A stretch of 64,000 bases of DNA. Source: Aplidium turbinatum. Taxonomy: Eukaryota > Chordata > Ascidiacea > Aplousobranchia > Polyclinidae. Where the stretch lies: positions 2,492,501-2,556,500 of the forward strand of contig OU964920.1 of NCBI GenBank assembly GCA_918807975.1. The letters run 5' to 3'. The notes below the pieces were generated by a model. The model ran no database searches, was not told the DNA's origin, and worked only from the letters and a program-made list of their open reading frames with translations. A program made the position numbers and the translations under genes. The stretch's first letter is position 1. Each line of letters opens with the position of its first letter. Positions 23,030-35,026 of this stretch are shown here, one piece after another.

Positions 23030-23310
23030 ACGACAATTCAAAGCAGACAATTCAAAGCCAACAATTCAAAGCCGAAAATTCAAAGCCGGCAATTCAAAGC
23101 CGATGATTCGAAGACGAAAGGTTAAGGTTATGGTTAGAGTTAGGGTACTAGAGTCCCCATGGGTTATCATGGGTTAGGGTAATGGTTAGAGTTAGTGTTA
23201 GGGTTAGGGCTATTGTCTTTATCGTGAGTAAATTATCGGCTTTGAATTGACCGCTTTGAATCGACCGCTTTGAATTTACCGCTTTGAATTTCCGGCTTTC
23301 AATTGACGCA
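23030..23310. repeat. Fold-back of AATTCAAAGCC arrays around telomere-like TTAGGG repeats
   Basis: About six units of a 14-bp motif (AATTCAAAGCCGAC and variants) run from 23035 to 23115. The inverted motif (GGCTTTGAATTGAC, GCTTTGAATTTACC) runs from 23235 to 23305. Between them are GGTTAGGGTTAGGG-type runs (23130-23210) interspersed with GGTTAGAGTTAGGG. It is an interstitial telomere-like core inside inverted minisatellite arms. Confidence 0.75.
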
Positions 23311-23981
23311 TAACCGTTTAAACATGAAACCTAAAGTATCATAAACCAGTTTGAGATACTTTTGCGCTCAAGTTGTTTAATTTAGTCTGAACAATACAGT
23401 AGCACAACAATGGCAATGGTTGTTCAATAAACAAGCACTGTCATTCTTTTCAGCGTATGCAATGTGAATGTCGTAAAATTGCACTTTTATTGGGTTTCCG
23501 TTATTATTCTTGGGTTTGTGTTACTGTACTAGCGGTTGCTTGATTTCTGTAATGCTTTGCTTTATTCAATGATTGAATCAGATCTACTCTTGACTGCTGT
23601 GCATTGGTTCGTCAGCGTGGCTTGTTGTAAAATGGAAACGTATCTTCCTTTATTGAGCTATTTTATGTTCTGTAGAGTTAAGTTTATAAACCGGTTATTA
23701 ATACTTAAGAAAGTTTAATATTGATAAATGTATTTCATTATAGGAAATAATGGAAAATTGAAACATATTTCGAATCTATTCTCTGATCTGCATGAGATGT
23801 AGGCTTCGCTGACACAAATCCTGAAATATAAGTGAAGCACATGGTGTGATCATTGAGTGTTGCCACGTATTTTATTAATCAACAAATCAATGATAGTAAA
23901 TTTTATGCAAGCCGCAGCCTGCAGTAAGTATTGCTACTCAACGAATAGTTTCATTGTAATACAATACAATTATCTATTTGA

Positions 23982-26900
23982 TTATGAAACAATATTGCCA
24001 AGCAAGAACGACAAGATGGTGAACAAAACCATGAAAGATTGCTTCATTTTAAGTAGCTTTTCTGCGCCCCCTGTGGTAGCTTTGACAAAGGTGGTGGCTT
24101 CAGCAACAGTCGTCATTTCCGGGGTGATTCCTGGGGTTATTTCTTGTTGAATTTGAAGGATCGTTTCCACTGATTGTTCATTGCAATTGTCAGTGTTACA
24201 ACAAGCTTTTGTACAATTCCTGAATAAGATACAGCATGGTTAGATTTTGTCTTTATGTTGTACAGTATATGCTTTTTATTACAGAACTCCTTATTAATAA
24301 AATTTATTTTTGATTGGTAAAAATTACTTCAAGTTCTTTTGGAAATGATTGCATACTAAAATAGTATTTCAAACTGGAGCTCGCATACCTCAATGGTGCG
24401 CAAAAAATTTTTCTGGTAAAACGAGAGCATGGTCTTTGTCATCATTTCAACAAATGCTTGCTGTTTATGCCAGACCAGACCTTCCGTCAGCGACGTCGCT
24501 AGAAAGAAAACTTTAGAGACTCAAAAGTAACTGTTGGAAGGCAAACATCATTCAACATAAATTATAATAGTATTAAAACGTTGCAATATTATTTAAAAAA
24601 AAAATTAGTGAGGGGCAAGATTAGATTTTTACAGGGAGAAGCCCCAAAGCCTCCCCATGGCTACGTCCCCGCCTTCAGTTAACCCTATCTGTAGCGATAC
24701 GGGGCTTTATGAGGACGCCCCACTCTAGTAGTGAAATATTTCACAGAAGGAAATATGCTAGAAATGTGAAATTTCTTGACTTTTAGTTTTTATTCTTTGC
24801 AAATTTTCTAAACCTAAACTGGTTATTTTTCTACCTTCCTGCCTTTCAGAATAAGCATTTCGTCTCAGGTGACTAGACATTTTCGTGCAATGCTAGTTAT
24901 ATACATGTTAATGTTAGTGCAATATAAATGTTAGTGCAATTACTTTGAAATGTAAAAACACCCAAAAATGCCTTATATTTATGAGAAAATGTAATTTTTT
25001 GTTTAGTTTAGCATTAGCCTACTTCATGTTACAATTCAAAAATTTCAATTTTGAAGCTTTTTTTGGAGAAATTAGAATAAAAACCGACTTTCTGACGTTT
25101 CTTCATCTTAAACAATTTATTTCAATAAATTTGTTGGGTAAAAATTTATTTTCTATACGCACAATACACATGGCTATTATCTTGTAAAATATTTTGGCTC
25201 TGTGATTTTCATAGCTCCCGTTATTAGCGATTAATTAGCACGGGGCTAAAATAGCCTGTGACGTGCTTTCCGAGTACGAAAACAGCTCGTATTAAGATAG
25301 GGTTAAACATGACTTAAACGTGTTTTTCAAAAACACTTGCAATAAGTGATTCTATTGTGAAACAATTTCATCCATCATATCAAACGTATGAAGTAATGCT
25401 TTAAAACAGTTGAAAGATGCCTTTTCTGCTGTGTGTGTTCAATAGTGCGCACTTAGTGCTAAATCATAATACTATTTCGGGAATAGCTTATACTTCACAT
25501 AAACTTTACAAAAGAATACGTAGCTCAAAAAGTACGAGAAACTCTGTTGTAGAGCATAGCTTCCCAAACTAAGCCTCACTGGAGAAATTTCAGATTTGTC
25601 AATCCACATTAAAAAAATAATAACGCATCAAAGTTAAACACGTCATGATTGTATCGTGAAGTGCCGGCTGAAAGTAATATGACATTTAAAAATGAATCGG
25701 TTGACGATTTCCAGTGGTGCCAGTTTTGTTCCACAATTTTGTCATGTAATTTTTTCCATAGCTTTAGCTACGGTAGTTTATATGATGGCTGGTAACTGAT
25801 ATGTAAGCTGGTTTATTCGTATATGAAATTACAAATTTGTAGTGAAGGTTTTCCATGCCACAAACATATGATAGACGATAAAATACATAGTTTGGAGGCT
25901 ATCATTTCAAAAAGCGACAAAACTTATAATTCTTATAATTAAATAAGAAAAACTTTTTAAATGTTTTTGGCGCAACTTCTGTAAGCTGTAGGGTTGACAT
26001 TGAATTTTTGGGGTTACTTTAGGAATCGAGCCCTAGATGATTTGAGGAACCAGTGGTTACTGGTTACTCGCCCGGCTCAAAATCACGCTGCGCTGGTTTG
26101 ACTCTCGGGGTATGCGCTTGAGCAACGCATTGCAGGACTGCTCTCCATTCAGCGGCACATAGTGAATGGAATAATTACCCGGCAGCAACACTTCAACAAT
26201 CGGAAAACCGGGGCACGCAGTAGCGTTAACAGGGGAGACCAGAGGGTACTTTTGAACCTGGGCCTTAGATAATTCTATGGTTTCGGAAATTCTTTCCAGG
26301 ATAGACATGAACAAAGAAAACCTACATAATCTTGATATCCTTTTTTTCTTTGAAATTGTATTGTTTAGGAAAATTGGGCTTCCCTTTGGCACCAAACCCA
26401 CATTTTTCTCTCAATAACCCTGAAAGCAGGGAGATAGCCACGAAAGCTTGGAAGAAGGCTATCTTCCCAATCTCCGACATTTAATTTTGCTTTCCACAAA
26501 TTATGTTTTAATATTATTGCAAAGTTTTAGTGCCATTGTAATTCATGTTGAATGATATTTTTCCCCTCCAAACAGTTGCTTTTACCCCCTCAAATTTTCT
26601 TTGCTGGGTACGTCACTGCTTGAGATCGTGTATACCTTGATTGTGCGCGAAATAAATTGTAGGAGAATGTGAGCATGTTCTTGATATTATCATTTCAACA
26701 ACTTTTTGTACCAGCCCATATCTTCAGTTGAACTTGACTTAAACGTGTCTTTCCAACACTTGCAGTAACCGACATTATGTTGAATCGCCGACATCTTATC
26801 TATTACATTAAACGTATAAAGTGATACTTAAAACAGTTAAAAGAGATCTTTTCTGCTGTGTATGTTTAATAGTGTGCTCTTATTACGAATACGATTTTTT

Positions 26901-28726
26901 CAGGGAGAGTCTCCTTTAGACAAACACTTTCAAGCAAGAGTATAAGTACCTAAAAGCAGTTTGATAACCTTCACTGTAAAGTAGAGCATAGTCTCTCAAG
27001 CTACGCCTCAATGGGAAAAGTTTCAGACTTGCAAAAAAATATGTTAATTTCGCATCGAAATAATAAAAACGCACCAAAGTTAAATAGGCTAAGTGAAAAA
27101 GCGTAAAAGTGCTGGTTTAGAGTGACATGACATTTTAAAACATGTCTGGTGAAGAATTTCAATCCTGCCAGTTTTGTTTCACAAATTTTGAAGTAAACTG
27201 TTTTATAAGTTCAGCTACATGGTAGCATATGTTTGCATCAATTTGTAGACTGGTTTATTCTAACATGAAATAACATGCCGAGTGGTTAGCGCGTTGGGCT
27301 CGCAGTCGAGAGCTTGCATGTTCGACTCCAGCCACCCGCACTTGCTGTTGTTTCTCTGGGCAAGAAACTTTACGATAATTGCCTCTACTCAGTGATCGAT
27401 TTCGAGTAATGGGTAGTACCAAATTTAAGTCATAAGTAGAGTAGACAACCGGAAACAGACATTGCAGTCGGCTGCAGCGTGGGTCAGGTGTACGTCGGAA
27501 GACGTACACCGATGCATAGCGCTTAAGTCCGCTTTCCCGCAACGCAGGATAAAGATAATAAAACAAACAAAACAAACAAACAAACTTTGGAGAAAAGTAG
27601 TTTGGTATACCACAAAAGATGATAGACAATAAAGCTCATAGTTTAAAGGATATTACTGTATTATAAAATATAACAAAATTAACAATTAAATAAAATGAAT
27701 TGTTTGTGGTGCGATGTCTGTAAGACTGAAGGTCTAATTGTGGGTATGTCTTTCGTTGTTTATGCAAAAGTCAACCTGAATTTTATTGCGTTTTACCGCT
27801 ACATTTAAAGCCTTATTTAATTAATTGAATACAAAATCCGCATAGTCGTATATAAAACATGTATCACTCTATTAGGCATTCGTCTTTGTTTTATCGCTAT
27901 GTTTATTAAAAGACTTACTGAATGTCATAGTCAACTTGTGTGAGATCGACATCAATTCCACGTTCAATCATTTGTTGGAGTAGTAATGGAATTGAATTGT
28001 TGCAATTAGTCATGCATATTGTATCATTTACACAAAGTCCGGCTATTATGCCAACTGTAACAATAACAAAAGTTGAAGAGTAATTGTTGAAATACGGACA
28101 TGTTTCCATAGCATTCATATACCTACAAACATTGTTGAGGTAAGCAGGTTTGCACCGGCATCACAATGCCAAAAAGTGTAACAATCTCCTTTACGTAGGG
28201 TGTAATAAGAACCTCTTCTGATCCAACAACCGGCTCGCTTTATTTTTGAAACCCTGTTTGCGAAAAAGGACTGAATCCCCATCAAATACTGTAGAAGCTT
28301 ACGTTGACAGTCAGCTACGCAGTCGCTAAACTCATCAATTATGATTAAAATGCACCTATTGACATATAGCAGCTTTTACATGTCGCACGACTCCAAACGA
28401 GTCAAGATTCGAACCTTGACAAAAACCTCGAGCACATTAGAAGCTCGCTTACTTGTGAACATGTGAAGTCAGTTCTGCAATCAATAGTGGAACATACAAT
28501 TTACTTTACCTGATGCGGAGGATTGAACCTCAAGTGTAGTCTCCACACGCAGGCAATTTTGTTGTCCAATATTATCGGGGCACTGAACGCTTTTTCTTGT
28601 GCCCATTGGAGGACTTGATGCAGAAGAGGGGAACGCAAACGTTGCGCCGGTAGAACAATTCAAGCTTTGGGACTTGATGCAAACCTCCAAGAAATACCAA
28701 ATAGCTATTTGTAGAAGAAATTTCAT
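23982..28726 (-). CDS. GPI-anchored Ly6/uPAR-like three-finger protein, gene D
   Basis: Exons are at 28510-28726, 27919-28054 and 23982-24219 (217+136+238 nt, 196 aa plus stop). Signal peptide MKFLLQIAIWYFLEVCIKS is followed by QSLNCSTG, VQCPDN, QQNCLRVE. Exon 2 is GLCVNDTICMTNC. Exon 3 is NCTKACCNTDNCN, a Thr-rich stalk (ITPEMTTVAEATTFVKATT), GGAEK and a hydrophobic GPI signal (FMVLFTILSFLLGNIVS). Intron phases 1 and 2 match genes B, C, E and F. Intron 2 is 3.7 kb and holds a piggyBac-like MITE and two SINE copies. An acceptor-like TTTTCAG lies 34 nt upstream of the ATG. The start at 28726 is the only ATG in frame that gives a clean signal peptide. Closest paralogue is E. Confidence 0.85.
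24683..25302. mobile_element. piggyBac-like MITE, family CCCTATCT, copy 3
   Basis: This 620-bp copy sits in intron 2 of gene D with TTAA at 24679-24682 and 25303-25306 and the best-preserved ends of the three (CCCTATCT ... AGATAGGG). It is non-coding. Confidence 0.85.
25307..26050. other. Intron 2 of gene D, no further feature
   Basis: AT-rich intronic sequence. I see no coding or structural signal here beyond weak similarity between 25300-25640 and 26700-27070 (ACTTAAACGTGT...ACACTTGCA; CTTTTCTGCTGTGT), a likely internal duplication. Confidence 0.4.
26060..26205 (+). mobile_element. tRNA-derived SINE-like repeat, copy 2 (partial)
   Basis: It matches the body of the 20519 repeat (CTCTCGGGGTATGCGCTTGA, CAGCAACACTTCAACAATCG) but lacks head and tail. 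It passes directly into sequence shared with 37158 (CCGGGGCACGCAG), which marks the edge of a duplicated block. Confidence 0.5.
26206..27260. repeat. Duplicated intronic block shared by genes D and E
   Basis: The block 26206-27260 is closely similar to 37158-38016 continued at 44747-44960 in intron 2 of gene E. The E copy is split by the large insertion at 38017-44746. Landmarks are GACATGAACAAAGAAAACCT, CACGAAAGCTTGGAAG and GATCGTGTATACCT. It shows that D and E arose by duplication of a segment including this intron. Confidence 0.8.
27275..27590 (+). mobile_element. tRNA-derived SINE with A/B boxes and (CAAA)n tail
   Basis: The head has GCCGAGTGGTTAGCGCG (A-box-like, as in tRNA-Ser/Leu) and GTTCGACTCC (B box) at 27320. 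Next comes TCTCTGGGCAAGAAACTTTA, resembling the conserved central domain of V-type SINEs, and the element ends in (CAAA)n at 27565-27585. The paralogous position in gene E (around 44945) lacks it, so it inserted after the D/E duplication. Confidence 0.75.
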
Positions 28727-28940
28727 TTTCAATTCAATTACTGTAAGTTACAAAACAAACTGAAAATAAATAATGCAATATATATGGGGTGCATTAAGCT
28801 AGTGCTGAGAGTTCAAACCTAGTACTGGGGCTAATAGACACATGTAAAAGTCCCCAACGGCAATTTTTTGGCGGATGAGGGCAGTGTCTGATGGGCAGGC
28901 ATCCTGTAAGGCGGGCATCGATGAACAGAGCACCCGACAG

Positions 28941-31565
28941 TAGGGTGGATCGTTTTTCAACTTTTTTTCTTAATCGCTTATTAATAGTGCGGAAAAGTTG
29001 TGCACTGACATTGTAAGCACAATACAAAAAAAAATTTTCAAAAATTTTAATATCTTGGGTTGCCCCAAAGAAGTTGAAATATTGGAAAAAGGGGAAAATT
29101 TCAAAAAAAAATTATTTTTTGTTTTAGTTTTTAATCGCTTTTTAAGAGCGCGAAAAAGTTGTGCACTGACATTGTAAGCACAACACAAAAAAAATTTCAA
29201 AAATTTTAATATTTTGGGGTGCCCCAAAGAAGTTGAAATATTAGAAAATGTGGAAAATTTCCAAAAAATTTATTTTTTTGCTTTAATTTTTAACCGCGTA
29301 TTAAGAGCGCGGAAAAGTTGTGCACTGACATTGTAAGCACAACGCAAAAATAAATTTCCAAAAAATTTAATATCTTGGGGTGCCCCAACAAAGTTTAAAA
29401 TTCAAAACAGAATTGCAAATTATTACAAATTCCATTTTTACTCATTTGTAACTGCACTGCCTCCCGCAAATCATTGTGAATTCGCAGAAACGCAGAAAAC
29501 CAATATTTACAAGTAGAATTATGGTACAAGTACATGTAAGATACGCAAACCTTTTAAGAACATAATCTAAAATCTTGTTTTGTATTGAGACGGGGCATGT
29601 CTTTGCTGGACTGCGTAGCCGACTTCTGATGAATCCAACGCGGTTAGCGGCACCACATACTGCAACAGAGGCCTCCGTGACAACCTTGACACCTCGCTCG
29701 AATGCTTGCGTGTGGCAGGGGAAATTGAGAGAATGTTGACTTGTGTTGATGTTTTTGAACGACCACAGTTCTCTGTAGAAATTTTCATAGTTATTGGAGG
29801 TTCGGTTTTGTCGTTATCGGTTTGCCAGCATATCATATCAACATAACTGACAGTGTTAAAATTGAATTTTGGCAGTTTGAAGCGCCGGATTTCAGCGTAA
29901 ACGGGAGTTTCTCGTGCAAGCAGTATACGGCGTATTCCCGCTCACGCACATGTGGTTCTTTGTCAAACAGCATTTATAAAAATCTGTTTTCGCTGTGGCC
30001 AAAAATCCATTTCTCTGACTAACAGGGTCGACAATGGCCTTTAGTTTATCCGACAGGTAGCAAGATTTGCTGATGGTTTGCCATAGATGAAAAGCATCGC
30101 TGATACAGAGTAGATTGCACTTTATTTCGAACCACATAGGAGCATATACCTTCCTAATGACAAAGGTAGCCAGCGTTTTTAAATTATCAGAGGGTTCTTT
30201 GGTCCCTATATAAAACGCAGAATGCGATTCCCCACAGATAGCCAGCGTGAGTGATTAAGCTTACCTGGACTTCTTGTGGCGAGTGAACTGGGAATTTTTC
30301 CTGTACAAACGCAATGACAAATGTCCCGAGGTGTCTTTGGTCTGTGCTTAAATCGATCACACCCATATGAGGAAAATTACTTGGTATTGATTCAAATCGT
30401 CGGATGGGCATTTTATCACATGTAAGAAAAGCCTTTCCAATCTGTCCGGAATACCCACGAGGACCAGTTGTACTGCCATCCAAACCTTAAAAAGGTGCCG
30501 CAGGGGTATATCGTTTGCGTGGAGTTGACATACCAACCATTGCAGCAGTTTTCGAAACTCTAATTCCAACAGTCGGATAACACCGCCTGCATGACCCGTA
30601 TTTACCACAGTACCATCACACCCCACGGCTGTTATTAAGCTGGTGTCTGTTCCTCTATCATGAACTGCTGATATTATGGAGTCGGCAATGCTTCTGGCTG
30701 TTCCCTCGGTTGGACTTACCTGGCCAAAATACTGAGATCCAGTTTCGGCGATAATAATACACACACGCACTTCAACAACAGATCTTCTATGAGACACCTC
30801 ATGATCGTCTACTTCAATCTTTAGTGTCTTGTCTTTTCTGCCATCAAAATACAAACCGTGTAAAACGTCCGACCTGGACTTGCAATTCTTTTCGATTTCT
30901 ACTTCTTGATCTCCGAACTTTGTTTCTATCAATAATACCAGTTTTATCAGCACTAACCATTACCATACCTACGTTGTGCAATGCAGCAGACGCTACAGCG
31001 GCCGCTGCTCGATTAGAGATGGCATAGCGATCCCACATAAGTGCCATCGAACGCATCGCCACAGGTCTGGTGGTCTAGTATGGTGGGACAAAATTAGAGT
31101 CATGGTCGTCGTCATGAGATCGATTTGCGATCCGTGTAGCTGCGTGAGAGAGATACAGCTTGAAATCTGCAGTAGCTGCGTGAGAGAGATACAGCTTGAA
31201 ACCTGCAGTAAGTCAAGTGTGTGCTGTGTTGCCTACACATAACACACAAAAGACCCGCACTAAGGGGAAGGAAGCAAACGTTGGTGAATGTTCATGTTAT
31301 TAAACAGGATACAGACAGCCATGACATCAGCAATGCGAAGTAAATATTGATTTTTAGAAATTTTCTGAAGCAGTTAAAAACCAAAACAAACAATAAAATT
31401 TTTGGAAATTTTCCCCTTTTCCAATATTTCAACTTCTTTGGGGCAACCCAAGATATTAAAAATTTTGAAATTTTTTTTTTGTGTTGTGCTTACAATGTCA
31501 GTGCACAACTTTTCCGCACTATTAATAAGCGATTAAGAAAAAAAGTTGAAAAACGATCCACCCTA
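28941..31565 (-). mobile_element. 8-bp-TSD DNA transposon 'T1', copy 1
   Basis: The ends are inverted (TAGGGTGGATCGTTTTTCAA, similarity running ~180 bp) and flanked by an exact 8-bp duplication CCCGACAG at 28933-28940 and 31566-31573. The minus strand, 31060 to 29567, encodes a broken protein: YFDGRKDKTL, then GCDGTVVNTG, QWLVCQLHANDIPLRHLF, and later HLWQTISKSCYLSDKL. This family recurs as uncharacterised high-copy proteins in animal genomes; the spaced Asp residues suggest an RNase H-like transposase, which is inference. The left arm holds three ~160-bp subrepeats. It lies between genes D and E. Confidence 0.75.
28965..29395. repeat. Three ~160-bp tandem subrepeats in one arm of T1 copy 1
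   Basis: The landmark TTGTGCACTGACATTGTAAG occurs at about 28999, 29159 and 29319, each with AAAATTTTAATAT and GCCCCAA following. The other arm (31390-31560) has a single unit. The array is an asymmetric expansion of one terminal repeat. Confidence 0.8.
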
Positions 31566-32700
31566 CCCGACAGCCCGTTGCAACCAGCAAGGCCTATGAG
31601 AGTGGGGTACGGAGGGTACGGCGTACCCTTGAGAGCCCAAGCCTGTGTTTGTTGGGGGGCCCGAAATTGTGGTTTTATAGTTTACGCGCAAAAATGTTTG
31701 GTAAAAACCATCCTAAACGACTGATTTCAAGCATAAAAGTTGTTATTCTTTAATCCTGGGGGCCCGTAATCTAGCAAAAGGGCCCAGAAAGGTAATCGAG
31801 TGCTTTACGAGCAAATTAGGAGCCAAAGTGGTAATTTAATGCTTTACGTACAAAAATTGTCTGTTAAAAGCACCCTAAAGTTCTGTTAAAAGCACCCTAT
31901 CATAAAAGTTAGTTATTCTTCTGCCCGGGTGGGGGAGGGGCATAGTGTAGCAAAAGCAGGGTTGAGATAAACCTAGGCAAAAAGCCCGGGTGTTTTTTTT
32001 TATGTGTTTTTTTAAATCTATTTGACAGAGGTAGTTTCACGCTTATTTCACTTCAAAATAAATTTAGGAGTTAGAGCAGGAGCCGGAGAATACTTTTGGA
32101 GCAGGACCGGAGCCGGAGTCAAAAAAAGTAACTTCTCTCGTTCACCTCTGCTAGTGCTGGGCATGTGGTGAATGCAAAAGTTAATTAGGATTGGTCAGAT
32201 GATTAACTTGACTATGTTTTAACAAGATGTTATCAGCCGGAACTGTTTTTGACTGGGGGGCAGGATTATGAAAAAAGTGCACTTTTGTTGCTGAAAGGCC
32301 AATTTTGTTTTAGGTTTTAAGATAAGATATAGCAATAATGCTCATCCATCAGCTCATCTTCGAGTAATGAAACAAGTGTCCGGTATACAAAGGACAATGG
32401 CATGGAAGGGCATCATGCTATGTTATAATGATGTAGGCTGACCTACTGTGATACAGAATTTTGTGTCGTGAATATTATTTTGAGGCAAAAATAAAAGATT
32501 ATAATTAGGCTAAAAGCTAATAGCTGAAATTGTTATATCGTATTGCAAAATGTGCAGTAGCTTACATGACCTTAAAAGGGCACCATTGCCCCCCGCTTCC
32601 GGCGCCCCTGGATGTTATGTTTGAGCCTTGGTAGAGAGCTTGGCTTGTACCAGATACATATAACACTCGACGTTAACGGATTTAACATTAAACACCCAAA
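31566..32700. other. Intergenic, decayed repeats only
   Basis: No gene is seen. GC-richer bits at 31590-31670 (GGGTACGG repeats, GAGAGCCCAAGCC) and 31740-31800 (GGGCCCG) look like scraps of hAT-type ends. The remainder is unassigned. Confidence 0.4.
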
Positions 32701-32719
32701 AAAAAAACATAAAAAAACT

Positions 32720-33030
32720 ACTAAATACAACGTTTTCGACACCACATAGTGTCCTCTTCAGAAAAAATTATAAGCTACATCTAAGAGAAATAAAAAAAAA
32801 ATGAATTTAAAATTTTTACATTAAAGATGTACAAGCGACACCTCTCAACAGCACCATCAACAACTGACAGGCGAATTCAATGCAGGATACACAAATTGGC
32901 AAGGGACAGATTACATGATATGCACAACACAAAATAATAGCTTTATTGCAGCCTGATACTATTATTGCGCACAGATGTCCAATTCTGCAGTAAAATGTTG
33001 TATGATGTGCAATACGCCTAAGCAAACATC
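32720..33030 (-). mobile_element. Possible Penelope-like 3' end with hammerhead-like core
   Basis: On the minus strand at 32761-32734 the order CTGAAGA, GGACAC/GTGTC helix, GAAA, AACGTT palindrome matches a hammerhead core with a strong helix II. No complementary helix I is visible and the flanks are A/T runs. Minus-strand sequence up to 33025 has only a decayed reading. This is a weak, tentative call. Confidence 0.3.
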
Positions 33031-33228
33031 ACACTTTTTGCCCTAGACAAAGGGGGCTCGGAGTGAGAGGGGGACCCGGAATGACTCTTCGTATCCTTAG
33101 TGAAAATTTCTCTCAGAGGCCCTGACAACCAGTTCCTATGCTGCACGTTTCAATATAATTGGACCGCAGTGGACACGGAGCTGGCCAAGAGTGTGTGCGT
33201 AGCCTTCGCGTAGTCACGACCACCTTAA

Positions 33229-33829
33229 CCCTTTGAAGGTTGGGGGGGGGGCTGTCAATTCAACTTTTTTGTATCAACATTTGTATCTCTAAAACCACTG
33301 AGGCTGCGACTATGAGACTTCTTGACTTTTCCTAACTTTTATTCACCTCTATTGAGCTGAAATTTTGAGCGAATAAAGGTTATAAATTGAGAGATATAAG
33401 GCATTTCTCAGCACATCCTCTGAAATATTTCATATTCTATTGATCAAAATTTTCCCACCAGCTGGATGAAAGTAATTAATTTGGCCTCGTTAATCAAATG
33501 ATTCGTTAATCAAATGATTCAAATTGAGATTATGTAAAAAAAATCTAATCACAACATTGCAATGCATGTTTTTCATTACTCTACCAAAAAATACCAAATA
33601 ACCCAAACGTCATAAGTCACCTCAACATTTCAACGTATATGAGCAGTTCTAAAACTCACAAAGTTTTAATTTTCAGATATGCTCAGCGTGAATAATTTTA
33701 CAAAATGAATCCCAAGTTTTGAAACTGTGCTTTAAAAAATAACAGAGATATCACTCCTAAAGCATAAGAAGAATCGACAGCCCCCCCCCCAAACTGAGCA
33801 AGACTCCAGAGAGCCCAACCTTCTAAGGG
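33229..33829. mobile_element. piggyBac-like MITE, family CCCTTTGAAGG, copy 1
   Basis: This 601-bp element has ends CCCTTTGAAGGTTGGG and CCCAACCTTCTAAGGG, and TTAA at 33225-33228 and 33830-33833. Long G and C runs follow the ends. The interior is about 95% like copy 2 at 38731 by eye. It is non-coding. Confidence 0.85.
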
Positions 33830-33833
33830 TTAA

Positions 33834-35026
33834 ACAACCATACAAGCGAATTATGGCCTCTGTCTCAATTTGGACCTGGACCAAACAAAGCCCAATGACG
33901 ATGATATCAAGGGCAACCGGGGCAGGCTTGGTAGAGTTGGAAGCCTCTAGCCCGGTTTCACACATTGGCGGCGGGCGAACCTGTAGTGTATACCTGCTAC
34001 GCTATAAATCAAAACTTTTCCAAAATCGAATGTTTCTCGGCAGTCAAGTTTAGCAAGAATGTCGCTTTGTTTCGGCTGTGGAGCTGTTAAGAGAAACATA
34101 CCAGGAAAAAGTAGCTTAATTAGTTTGTTTATTGATCTGACGAATCTGTTTAGTTTAGTTTCTACCCTAGATCTTCCAGTTTCGATCCCATTTTTATGTG
34201 CGGTTGGAACATGACATAACTAATTCACCTTTCACTAAGCACAAAAGCTCTGGTTTCTACACTTTTTTAGCACAACATAGAATCCGATTTTGCTATCATA
34301 AACCGTTGGTAGGAGTTACTTGTCTTGTATTGTAATGATGTTATTATTTTTGATTTTGATTATTTGATTTTTATTAGCTTATATCATATATTGTATCTTT
34401 TTCAGTTTGAAACTCTTACCTTGGCGTTAAAACAAAAACTAAAAATATTTTAACAATGCTAGCAATTGTGTTAGTGTTGAAAAATATGCCAACGATAAAT
34501 TATAAAATTCCAGTAAGAAGTAAAGAGAAAATGATGAAACTTTTGTAGAAAACCACTTTCAATTATAAAAGCCAAATAGTACCTTTGTTTTTTTCACTTA
34601 TTAAGGCTACTTAAAGCACATTTATATATGAACCTTTTGCTTGGAAAACTGTTTAAAAATATAAGCTACCTTCACGACCGTCTGCCACAAATATAGGAAA
34701 ATGAAACCCGTTGCAACTGTTTTTATTTGTTGTTCATTTTAAAGTTGGCAGGTCCACAAATTTCCTGAACTAAATATAATATTTTAACATTTTAGTCAGG
34801 GCTCAGCAAGTTAAACTGACACATTACAAGGAAGTAACCACGCAGTTGGCACTATAGGTGTGAACTTTGCTGTTTTCCTCGTGATCCTAAATGCAGTGCT
34901 AAAAGTTTACGAAATACTGATTGAATTTGCATGACAAAAGTGGTTTAACTTTATTACTAACAAACAGCAAGTTTTTCTTTATGTGGCTTTCTTTAAAGAA
35001 AAATATGGGCAGTCGACAATCTTCCT
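33834..35026. other. Intergenic, block duplicated in the E-F interval
   Basis: No gene is seen. Parts of 34440-35020 resemble 47990-48530 (GACACATTA.AAGGAAGTAAC; CTCGTGATCCTAAATGCAGT), so this is the flank of the duplicated gene unit. A fragment at 34015-34075 resembles the middle of the hammerhead-bearing repeat. Confidence 0.5.

Noticed and set aside
23100-23215. Chromosome end or fusion point
   Set aside because: TTAGGG-like units are degenerate, all in one orientation and inside inverted minisatellite arms, which fits a repeat element better than a telomere.
27275-27345. Possible tRNA-Ser/Leu gene
   Set aside because: The tRNA-like head is followed directly by a V-SINE-like core and (CAAA)n tail; the paralogous site in gene E lacks it.
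32816-33025. 70-codon minus-strand ORF rich in Cys and Ile
   Set aside because: There is no domain, signal peptide or conserved neighbour; it is probably noise in decayed repeat sequence.
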